Of a DNA stretch of 64,000 bases, positions 57,802 through 64,000 are shown in pieces. Each line of letters starts with the position of its first letter. The stretch's first letter is position 1. Where the stretch lies: assembly GCA_050295975.1 (NCBI GenBank), contig JBNKQR010000001.1:62001-126000 (forward strand), written 5' to 3'. The notes under the pieces are model-generated. The model did not search any database, was not told the DNA's origin, and saw only the letters and a list, made by a program, of their open reading frames with translations. The DNA is from JAPHTQ01 sp050295975 (GTDB lineage Bacteria; Pseudomonadota; Gammaproteobacteria; Thiohalomonadales; Thiohalomonadaceae). The position numbers and the translations under genes are program-made.

Positions 57802-59025
57802 CTATCTGCTACCTGCCAGACTTTCCGCCAGCAGCAAAATCGGATGTACGATCTCAATCTTCACTCCGCGCTCTTCCATCCCCTTCGCAATATGCAGAGC
57901 GCAGCCGAGGTTGTTGCTAACCAATATATTCATGTCTGTGTCCGCCAGCGCATCCAGTTTCTGTTCACGCAGGCGCTCTGCCAGTTCAGGCTGGGTCAGC
58001 ATGTAGCTGCCCGCCGCGCCGCAGCATTGATCATTTCCAGCCAGTGGCTGTAGTTGTAACTGCGGGATCTTCGCCAGTAGTTGTTGCGTCGCATCAGGAC
58101 GACGCAGCACATTGCGCTGGGTGCAGGGTAAGTGCAGGGCTGCCTGTTGCGCCTGCGGTTTCAATTGCAAACCTTTATCCGGCCACTGCTGCAACAGGAA
58201 GTCGCAAATTTCATAGAGGGGTGCAGGTAATGCGTCAGAGAAAACCTCGGCGTATTCGAACAGTTGTGCGGCACAGCCACTGGCGGTGCTGACGATGGCA
58301 TTCAGTTCTAGTCCAGCAAAGGCGTGGCGGTTTACCTCAGCCAATTTCGTAGCAGTCTCGTGTTCACCACTGTGCTGGTGCAGGGAGCCACAGCACCCCT
58401 GCTGCTCTGGTACATGCACGTTGAAACCTAGCTGATTGAGCAAACGGATAGTGGCAAGGTGAATCTCGCCTTCGATCAGGCTACCGATGCAACCGACAAA
58501 CAGTCCTACCTCACCACGCGCCGTGATGGTTGCAGGATAGTATTTCTGTAGCTCGATTCTATCCGGCAATTCCGGTAGTAGCCCTTCCAGCGCTTCGACA
58601 TCCAGTCCCTTGAGGATGCCGCTCTTGCGTGCCAACCATTGCAGACCGCTGCGCTGATAGGTGCGTAATGCAGTGGCACTGCGTTGCAGCTTGCTGATAT
58701 CCACCACACTCTCCAACAGCAGCTTGAGACGCGCCGGTTTTTTCGCGTTGAGTAAGTTGCGGCTGGTATTGATCAAGCGACCATACTCCACCTTCGATGG
58801 ACACATCCGCTCACAGGCACGACACACCAGGCAGCGGTCGAGGTGCAGTTGTAATGAGGGGGAGCTTTCCAGTTGCCCTTTCGCCAATGCCTGCATCAGG
58901 GCGATGCGTCCACGTGGCGAATCGGCTTCACTGCGCAACAGCCGGTAGGTCGGGCAGTGCGGCAGACAGAGGCCGCACATGACACAACGGTCGGCCAGTT
59001 CGAGTATGAGATCAGTATTGGACAA
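57802..59025 (-). CDS. glcF: Glycolate oxidase iron-sulfur subunit
   Basis: A 407-residue Fe-S protein of E. coli GlcF length: two N-terminal [4Fe-4S] motifs (CVMCGLCLPHCP, CLVCRACERMCP) and two CCG domains (EQQGCCGSLHQHSG, DQCCGAAGSY). It would work with GlcD/GlcE to oxidise glycolate from phosphoglycolate salvage, matching gph and RuBisCO. The flavin subunits are not in this window, so a lactate-type oxidase partner cannot be excluded. Confidence 0.85.
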   Translation of the reverse strand: MSNTDLILELADRCVMCGLCLPHCPTYRLLRSEADSPRGRIALMQALAKGQLESSPSLQLHLDRCLVCRACERMCPSKVEYGRLINTSRNLLNAKKPARLKLLLESVVDISKLQRSATALRTYQRSGLQWLARKSGILKGLDVEALEGLLPELPDRIELQKYYPATITARGEVGLFVGCIGSLIEGEIHLATIRLLNQLGFNVHVPEQQGCCGSLHQHSGEHETATKLAEVNRHAFAGLELNAIVSTASGCAAQLFEYAEVFSDALPAPLYEICDFLLQQWPDKGLQLKPQAQQAALHLPCTQRNVLRRPDATQQLLAKIPQLQLQPLAGNDQCCGAAGSYMLTQPELAERLREQKLDALADTDMNILVSNNLGCALHIAKGMEERGVKIEIVHPILLLAESLAGSR

Positions 59026-59120
59026 ATTGATGTGGGCCTGGACAGGTGGCGGTAGTGTAGGCGGTTGATTAGAATGTCGATTCTAGCGGAAACGCCGCTG
59101 CGACATAACTCCCTATTCCT

Positions 59121-59429
59121 ATGTCCTATTATCGATACCATGTTTTCTTCTGCACCAACCAGCGTGAGGATGGCGGGGCGTGCTGCCGCAACTTCAATGC
59201 CCACGAAATGCGTGATTACGCCAAGAAGCGCTGTAAACAGCTTGGCCTGCATGAGCCGGGCAACGTACGCATCAATAACGCCGGTTGCCTCAATCGTTGT
59301 GACGAGGGGCCGGTGCTCGTCGTCTACCCGGAGGAGACCTGGTACACCTACGTTGACCGAGAGGATATCGACGAAATTATCGACAGTCACCTGGCCAATG
59401 GAAAAGTGGTCGAGCGGTTGAAGATCTAA
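59121..59429 (+). CDS. Thioredoxin-like [2Fe-2S] ferredoxin
   Basis: A 102-residue protein with the cysteine pattern of Aquifex-type thioredoxin-like ferredoxins: FFCTNQREDGGACC near the N-terminus and NNAGCLNRCDEGPVLVVYPE in the second half. It is divergent from glcF and convergent with the EVE-domain gene. The electron partner is unknown. Confidence 0.88.
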   Translation: MSYYRYHVFFCTNQREDGGACCRNFNAHEMRDYAKKRCKQLGLHEPGNVRINNAGCLNRCDEGPVLVVYPEETWYTYVDREDIDEIIDSHLANGKVVERLKI

Positions 59430-59436
59430 TGCCGGG

Positions 59437-59898
59437 TTATTCCAGGCTGAGGATGTAGTCCCACGCCTCTTCGCTAACCGGCATTACCGAGAGTCGATTA
59501 CCTCGCATCAACAGTGGAAAATCAGGTAGTGCCTCGACGTGCTGTTTCAGCTCGCGCAAAGAGATATTTCGTTTGAGGCGACGCACAAATTTCACGTCGA
59601 CCATATACCAGCGTGGATTATCTTGCGTGCTGGTCGGGTCGTAATATTTACTCTCTGGATCCAGAGCGGTGTGATCCGGATAACCTTCGCGTACCACTTT
59701 GGCAATACCAACAATACCAGGCTCATCGGTGTTTGAATGGTAGAAAAATATCTGGTCGCCCTTTTTCATCTGGTCACGCATAAAATTGCGTGCCTGATAA
59801 TTGCGCACACCGTCCCAGTGTTCTGTCTGCTTGGGCATTTTCTGTAAATGTTCGATTCCAAACACGTCTGGTTCTGATTTTATTAGCCAAAATGTCAT
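59437..59898 (-). CDS. EVE-domain (PUA-like) protein
   Basis: A 153-residue EVE domain with the expected KSEPDVF start, WDGVRNYQARNFMRD, FYHSN and GIAKVVREGYPD blocks and LSVMPV end. EVE domains bind modified bases in DNA or RNA and often travel with modification-dependent defence; no restriction gene is adjacent, so a housekeeping RNA role is more likely here. Confidence 0.88.
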   Translation of the reverse strand: MTFWLIKSEPDVFGIEHLQKMPKQTEHWDGVRNYQARNFMRDQMKKGDQIFFYHSNTDEPGIVGIAKVVREGYPDHTALDPESKYYDPTSTQDNPRWYMVDVKFVRRLKRNISLRELKQHVEALPDFPLLMRGNRLSVMPVSEEAWDYILSLE

Positions 59899-59913
59899 AA
59901 ACGTTACCTTTAT

Positions 59914-59927
59914 GTGATGCAGATCAA
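59914..59927. promoter_or_regulatory. FNR/CRP-like box
   Basis: GTGAT-GCAG-ATCAA matches TTGAT-N4-ATCAA at 9 of 10 positions and also contains the TGTGA half-site of CRP boxes. It lies between the EVE gene and a small membrane protein gene; which one it controls is unclear. Confidence 0.4.
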
Positions 59928-60051
59928 GGAATGTCCTTACCCTTTATGGGTAGATTACGATCCGCCTGAGTCCCTGTCGTTCATTGTCTTTATCAGGCGA
60001 ACGTTTGGTTTCCCCAACGGGGTTTTCAAGGGGAATGGGAGGATTTATTCA

Positions 60052-60180
60052 ATGAGTAAAAAGCCTGACATAATCGTAACGCTGGCGGTCTTAATCGGTT
60101 TGGGGGTCTTAATTACCGAGTTAACGACAAGCAGTATGGCAGCGCAAGAACGCCCAACACAGGTGCAGAGTCGGTATTGA
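60052..60180 (+). CDS. 42-residue membrane or exported small protein
   Basis: A small protein with a lysine-containing N-terminus and one hydrophobic segment (IIVTLAVLIGLGVLITEL) ending TSSMAAQERPTQVQSRY. It could be a membrane anchor or a signal peptide with cleavage after SSMA. GGGAGGA nine bases before the ATG and a strong terminator after it support expression. No family recognised. Confidence 0.65.
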   Translation: MSKKPDIIVTLAVLIGLGVLITELTTSSMAAQERPTQVQSRY

Positions 60181-60197
60181 GTTGTACCCGACCTGAT

Positions 60198-60226
60198 GAA
60201 AAACCCGCCTTTGGCGGGTTTTTTTA
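60198..60226 (+). terminator. Terminator after the small protein gene
   Basis: AAAACCCGCC-ttt-GGCGGGTTTT followed by more T residues; also usable by the convergent fau gene. Confidence 0.9.
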
Positions 60227-60253
60227 TGACAAAAATTTCCTGAAGCCTGATTG

Positions 60254-60847
60254 CTAGGTTGGCCAGAGCAAACCCTTTTCCGTCGCGATGCCATCTAACG
60301 GTACGTCCCACGGCTGGTGGGGGAGTCGCTCCACCTGTTGGAAGCCGTAGGCTGCTCCTAGCAGACGTGGTTTACGCCAACTGATGCGATGCGTTAGGTA
60401 AGCAAGAGTTCGATCATAATAACCGCCACCCATACCCAGGCGGTTGCCCGTGACATCAAAGGCAACCAGCGGGGCGATGATCAGATCAAGGCTGCGCACG
60501 TTACGCATCTGACGCCAGCTTCCTTCCGGCTCCGGAATACCAAAACGGTTCTGAATTAATGTTGAGCTATGGTTGAACGGGGCGAACCAGAGGCGGTTGT
60601 GATAGCGCGGACTCAAGGTTGGCAGATAACACTTTTTACCCATGTGCCAGGCGCGCCAGATTAGTGGGGTGAGATCGATCTCGCCGTCATTGGGCAGGTA
60701 GAAGGCAATGTGACGGCTATGTAGAAACAGGGGGTGGCAGGCCATGGTCCGTTCCAGCTCTGTCGCTGCACGGTGCCGTTGTTGGGCGCTCAGGTTGCGG
60801 CGTTGGTGGCGCATCTGGCGGCGAAGGTCGGTACGATTTTTTTCCAA
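60254..60847 (-). CDS. fau: 5-formyltetrahydrofolate cyclo-ligase
   Basis: A YgfA/MTHFS-family enzyme of about 197 residues that converts 5-formyl-THF to 5,10-methenyl-THF. Conserved blocks are DLRRQMRHQRRNLS near the start, YLPNDGEIDLTPLI, LIIAPLVAFDVTGNRLGMGGGYYDRTL and the C-terminal VPLDGIATEKG. A TTG at 60847 is taken as start so that the conserved basic N-terminus is kept; an ATG at 60814 is the alternative. An ATG further upstream would run through the 6S RNA. Cotranscription with 6S RNA is a conserved gammaproteobacterial arrangement. Confidence 0.88.
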   Translation of the reverse strand: MEKNRTDLRRQMRHQRRNLSAQQRHRAATELERTMACHPLFLHSRHIAFYLPNDGEIDLTPLIWRAWHMGKKCYLPTLSPRYHNRLWFAPFNHSSTLIQNRFGIPEPEGSWRQMRNVRSLDLIIAPLVAFDVTGNRLGMGGGYYDRTLAYLTHRISWRKPRLLGAAYGFQQVERLPHQPWDVPLDGIATEKGLLWPT

Positions 60848-60881
60848 AATAGACAGGCCGTGGTTGGCACATAAAAATGAA

Positions 60882-61068
60882 GTGTATCCCCCGCAACCGC
60901 CGCCGGTGCCTTCGTCCTTGAACCAATGGTTCAAGTGGGGTCGTCAACCGTGACATCAGGCTTTCCGGAAACCGGACATGCACACCGCCTCAGTGTATTC
61001 GACCCCGGGGTGGATATTAGGCTCAAGAAAATACCCAGCACACAGAGCGCACGGCACAGGGGATACCG
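60882..61068 (-). ncRNA. ssrS: 6S RNA
   Basis: The segment lies between zapA and fau on the same strand, the standard place of 6S RNA in gammaproteobacteria. On the minus strand CTTGAACCATTGGTTCAAG closely matches the E. coli 6S hairpin, followed by a GGCGGCGG stretch like the E. coli 3' part. GGTATCCCC near 61066 can pair with GGGGGATAC near 60885 as the closing stem. 6S RNA binds sigma-70 RNA polymerase and lowers housekeeping transcription. Ends are estimated from the closing stem. Confidence 0.88.
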
Positions 61069-61076
61069 GCTCTATT

Positions 61077-61397
61077 CTACAACGTTAGCTGCCGGTCTTC
61101 CTGTGCTAATGCAGAATCGAGTTTATCTGTGAGCTGGCGCAGGCGCAGTGAAGTTTCCCGATCAGGGGGTGGAGCCTTGCCCTCGCTCTGTTGTAGCAGT
61201 TCAAAGACCAGGTTGAGGGCAGCCATGACCACGATACGCTCATTGCCGACGATCTTGCCGCGGGTGCGTATTTCGCGCATTTTGGTGTCGAGCATACGGG
61301 CCGACTCGAGCAGCCCTTCACGTTCCTCTTCGGGGCAGGCAACGGTGTACTCCTTGTCGAGCAGGCGGATGGTCTCCTGCTGGATGTCGCTGCTCAT
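61077..61397 (-). CDS. zapA: Cell division protein ZapA
   Basis: A 106-residue ZapA, which cross-links FtsZ filaments at the division ring. The N-terminal beta-hairpin region (VRLLDKEYTVACPEEER-like) and the C-terminal coiled coil are visible. Its start overlaps the end of the ZapB-like gene by 4 bases, so the two are coupled. Confidence 0.92.
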   Translation of the reverse strand: MSSDIQQETIRLLDKEYTVACPEEEREGLLESARMLDTKMREIRTRGKIVGNERIVVMAALNLVFELLQQSEGKAPPPDRETSLRLRQLTDKLDSALAQEDRQLTL

Positions 61398-61603
61398 GCC
61401 TCGCTCTCCATCGCCTTAAGGCGGGTAATCATCGCTTCGACCCGGGTGCGCGCCAGCTCGTTCTTTTCGATAAGGCGAGCGCGCTCATTGGCCAGTGCGG
61501 ACTGGTTTTCTTTCAGGGAGCGGTTTTCATCGTTCAACGAATCGAGCCGTTGCAGCAATTCGTCGACGCGGCGCTCCAGATGTTTCAGCACATCATCGTC
61601 CAT
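61394..61603 (-). CDS. ZapB-like coiled-coil protein (TIGR02449 type)
   Basis: A 69-residue, almost entirely coiled-coil protein (LERRVDELLQRLDSLNDENRSLK...). Short coiled coils of this type sit before zapA in many gammaproteobacteria and are probably division-ring factors. It overlaps zapA (ATGA). Confidence 0.85.
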   Translation of the reverse strand: MDDDVLKHLERRVDELLQRLDSLNDENRSLKENQSALANERARLIEKNELARTRVEAMITRLKAMESEA

Positions 61604-61762
61604 CTTCTCTCAATCCAAGTTAAATCAAGGTATTGGAAACGATACCTCAGACACTATAGAGCGCGTGGCATAACCGGTCAATCCGCTCCTGTTGGGTCAG
61701 CGTGTCGGGAATGCTAGGATTCCCGCTTTGATGTAGCAGCACAGGGCAGCGGGACCAGGAAC

Positions 61763-62323
61763 ATGACTCAGGCAAATGAACTGATCGATCGACTCAACAA
61801 CGCGCTGGAGCAGCTAGCTGCCAGCTATGATGCCGAGGAGTGTCATGGCACCCTCACGGGTATGATTTGCGCCAACAGCGGACTAACGCTGGAGGAGTGG
61901 CTGGCAGGGATCGATACACAGAGCACGGTGTTACCGCCGGAGGCACAGGAGACACTACGAGTGCTCTACACCGTTACCCGCGAGCAGCTTAACGACAGTG
62001 TGCTCGATTTCCATCCACTACTGCCCGAGGACGATGTTGGTGTCGATGAGCGGGTCGATGCCCTGGGACAGTGGTGCCAGGGGTTCCTGCTGGGTCTGAG
62101 CAGCGGCAAGGTCGAGTTCGAGAAAATGCCTGACGACAGCGGCGAAATCCTGCGTGACATGCTGGAAATTTCCCGCATAAGTGAGCTTGATCTTGATGGT
62201 GGCGAAGAGGATGAGGAGTCCTATCAGCAACTGCTGGAGTATGTACGTACCGGGGTGTTGCTGCTGAACGAGGAGATTAATCCAATCAAGGCACCGCCAC
62301 GTGATGACATAACCCTGCATTGA
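61763..62323 (+). CDS. ygfB: UPF0149 / YgfB-family protein
   Basis: A 186-residue acidic helical protein with the UPF0149 blocks CHGTLTGMICANSG and LGQWCQGFLLGLSSG. The family precedes pepP-ubiH in gammaproteobacteria; in P. aeruginosa YgfB is linked to cell-wall stress and beta-lactam response. Divergent from the zap genes. Confidence 0.92.
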   Translation: MTQANELIDRLNNALEQLAASYDAEECHGTLTGMICANSGLTLEEWLAGIDTQSTVLPPEAQETLRVLYTVTREQLNDSVLDFHPLLPEDDVGVDERVDALGQWCQGFLLGLSSGKVEFEKMPDDSGEILRDMLEISRISELDLDGGEEDEESYQQLLEYVRTGVLLLNEEINPIKAPPRDDITLH

Positions 62324-62397
62324 AATGTGCAGCGCTCGCCACGAAGAAAAAACCATGTTGAAAATCTGTTCACCACAAACTCTGCCATAATCGCCGC

Positions 62398-63729
62398 ATG
62401 AATAAGAACGAATTCGCCAAACGCCGCAAGCGCCTGATGCAGTCCATGGGAAGTGACAGCATCGCTATCCTGCCCAGTGCACCGGTGCGCATGCGCAACC
62501 GCGATGTGGAATATCCCTATCGGCCTGACAGTGACTTTTTCTACGTTACCGGTTTTCCTGAACAGGAATCGGTAGCGGTGCTGGTGCCAGGGCGCGAGCA
62601 CGGTGAGTACATCCTCTTCTGCCGCGAGCGGGACCAGAAGATGGAGACCTGGAATGGTCGCCGTGCCGGACTCGACGGTGCGGTGGAGCACTACGGTGCC
62701 GACGACGCCTTCCCCATCAGTGACATCGACGAAATCCTTCCCGGTCTGCTGGAGAATCGCGAGCGGGTCTATTACGCGATGGGTTGCAACCCGGACTTCG
62801 ACCGTCAGGTGATGGAGTGGATCAACCTGCTGCGTAAGCAGTCCCGTGCAGGGGTTCATACCCCGGGGGAATTTATCGATCTCGATCACCAGCTACACGA
62901 TATGCGTCTCTACAAGAGCGCCGCCGAGATCAAGGCGATGCGCAAGGCGGCGCAGATCTCTGCCAAGGCCCATATGCGAGCGATGCGCGTCTGCCAGCCG
63001 GGGATGATGGAGTACCAGCTAGAGTCGGAGATCCTGCACGAATGTAGCCAGTTGGGCGCACGCTTTCAGGCCTATTCGCCCATCGTCGGCGGTGGTACCA
63101 ACGGCTGCGTGCTGCATTACACCGAAAACGAGGCGCCGTTGCGCGATGGCGATCTGGTGCTGATCGACGCCGGTTGTGAACACGAATACTACGCCTCGGA
63201 CATCACCCGCACCTTCCCGGTGAATGGTCGCTACAGCAAGGCACAACGGGATCTCTACGAGGTTGTACTGGAGGCACAATACGCCGCCATCGAGGAGGTA
63301 TTGCCCGGCAACCACTGGAACCACCCCCACGAGGCAGCGGTAAAGGTTCTGACCAGGGGGCTGATCAAACTCGGTCTGCTAAAGGGCCGCCTCGCAACCC
63401 TGATTAAAAATGATGCCTATCGTGAGTTTTACATGCACCGCACCGGCCACTGGTTGGGAATGGATGTGCATGATGTGGGTGACTACAAGGTGGGCGAAGA
63501 GTGGCGGGTACTGGAGCCGGGTATGGTGCTGACCATTGAACCGGGTCTCTACATCGCCCCGGGTAGCAAGGGTATTGCGAAGAAGTGGTGGGACATCGGT
63601 ATCCGCATTGAGGATGACGTGCTGGTGACCCGTGACGGCCATGAGGTGTTGAGCCGCGATGTGCCCAAAGAGCCGGATGAGATCGAGGCGCTGATGGCAG
63701 GTAAAGCCAAAGGAATAAAGCGGGTATGA
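62398..63729 (+). CDS. pepP: Xaa-Pro aminopeptidase P
   Basis: A 443-residue metallopeptidase that removes N-terminal residues before proline. The N-terminal AMP_N domain (RKRLMQSMG... RNRDVEYPYRPDSDFFYVTGF) is followed by an M24 pita-bread domain with metal ligands in LIDAGCEHEYYASDITRTF, HRTGHWLGMDVHDVG, TIEPGLY and IRIEDDVLVT. Its stop overlaps the ubiH start. Confidence 0.95.
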   Translation: MNKNEFAKRRKRLMQSMGSDSIAILPSAPVRMRNRDVEYPYRPDSDFFYVTGFPEQESVAVLVPGREHGEYILFCRERDQKMETWNGRRAGLDGAVEHYGADDAFPISDIDEILPGLLENRERVYYAMGCNPDFDRQVMEWINLLRKQSRAGVHTPGEFIDLDHQLHDMRLYKSAAEIKAMRKAAQISAKAHMRAMRVCQPGMMEYQLESEILHECSQLGARFQAYSPIVGGGTNGCVLHYTENEAPLRDGDLVLIDAGCEHEYYASDITRTFPVNGRYSKAQRDLYEVVLEAQYAAIEEVLPGNHWNHPHEAAVKVLTRGLIKLGLLKGRLATLIKNDAYREFYMHRTGHWLGMDVHDVGDYKVGEEWRVLEPGMVLTIEPGLYIAPGSKGIAKKWWDIGIRIEDDVLVTRDGHEVLSRDVPKEPDEIEALMAGKAKGIKRV

Positions 63730-64000
63730 AGAGCGATTTCGACCTGTTGATCATCGGCGGCGGTATGGTCGGCGCCAGCCTGGTTCACGCCCTGCAGGGT
63801 AGTGGTCTGCGTATCGCTCTGGTCGAGGCGGTGGCGCTACACGACCCGAAGCAGCCCAGCTACGATAGCCGTGCCATCGCCCTCTCCTGGGGCTCGCGGC
63901 GGATCTTCGAGGGGATGGATAAGTGGGCGGCGATGGAGCGTGAGACCGTCACCCCGATCACCCGTATTCGCGTCTCGGACCGCGGCCACTTCGGTGCGGT
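63726..64000 (+). CDS. ubiH: UbiH, FAD monooxygenase of ubiquinone synthesis (3' end cut by window)
   Basis: The first 91 codons of a flavin monooxygenase: FAD-binding DLLIIGGGMVGASL, then SYDSRAIALSWGSRRI, typical of UbiH. Start overlaps the pepP stop (ATGA), the conserved pepP-ubiH order. UbiH performs O2-dependent ring hydroxylation. Confidence 0.9.
   Translation, partial: MKSDFDLLIIGGGMVGASLVHALQGSGLRIALVEAVALHDPKQPSYDSRAIALSWGSRRIFEGMDKWAAMERETVTPITRIRVSDRGHFGA

Noticed and set aside
1..64000. CRISPR arrays, tRNA or rRNA genes
   Set aside because: No regularly spaced repeats, tRNA cloverleaf signatures or rRNA segments were noticed in the intergenic stretches.

Overview
The window looks like a chromosome segment of an autotrophic, facultatively anaerobic gammaproteobacterium of the sulfur-oxidiser / endosymbiont-relative kind. 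Evidence for this is a Calvin-cycle cluster built on form II RuBisCO with CbbQ/CbbO activases, Calvin-type aldolase, rpe and phosphoglycolate phosphatase, O2-independent ubiquinone genes (ubiU, ubiV, ubiT), a second N-type ATPase, and Pseudomonas-like core synteny (trpG-trpD-trpC-vfr/crp-osmC-speD-coq7 and zapA-6S RNA-fau, ygfB-pepP-ubiH). The species cannot be fixed from sequence alone.

Layout. 1-7.3 kb: aldolase end, cbbR, a methyltransferase, cbbM, cbbQ, cbbO. 7.3-13.3 kb: diguanylate cyclase, a GMC oxidoreductase pair, two small exported proteins, CheV, a TauD-like oxygenase. 13.3-21.2 kb: nitronate monooxygenase, then a probable FNR-controlled operon of two radical SAM genes plus ubiU and ubiV (the last two separated by a 196-bp inverted-repeat element), a membrane adenylate cyclase, an orphan AT-richer gene, and ubiT behind its own FNR-type promoter. 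21.4-29.9 kb: copA with a 23-residue membrane peptide and an N-ATPase operon atpDCQBEFAG that lacks atpR. 30-35.8 kb: a protein-glutaminase-like gene, CopD-like and DUF3530-like genes, then rpe-gph-trpE.

35.8-51.0 kb is the most striking part. It sits exactly between trpE and trpG, a junction that in Pseudomonas aeruginosa carries the R/F pyocin cluster. It encodes a PhnD-type binding protein, a histidine kinase and a sigma-54 activator (an arrangement like AioXSR), moaA, and a divergent set: Fe-S subunit, NrfD-type membrane subunit, Tat-exported molybdopterin catalytic subunit, TorD chaperone, DUF309-like protein, HisA-like protein, inactive-looking exported rhodanese, polyferredoxin, cytochrome b561, a small unknown and a porin. 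I find a near-consensus sigma-54 promoter in front of the Mo-enzyme genes and another in front of the porin, each preceded by two copies of the same palindrome (consensus GTTACC-N4-GGTAAC) in helical phase. This defines a candidate self-contained regulon for respiration or oxidation of an unidentified anion. The catalytic subunit has Asp in place of the third cysteine of its N-terminal Fe-S motif.

51-64 kb returns to core genes: trpG, an MFS exporter, trpD, trpC, crp/vfr, osmC, speD, coq7, glcF, a 2Fe-2S ferredoxin, an EVE-domain gene, fau, 6S RNA, zapA, a zapB-like gene, ygfB, pepP and the start of ubiH. O2-dependent (Coq7, UbiH) and O2-independent (UbiU/V/T) quinone hydroxylation therefore coexist, consistent with life across oxic and anoxic conditions.
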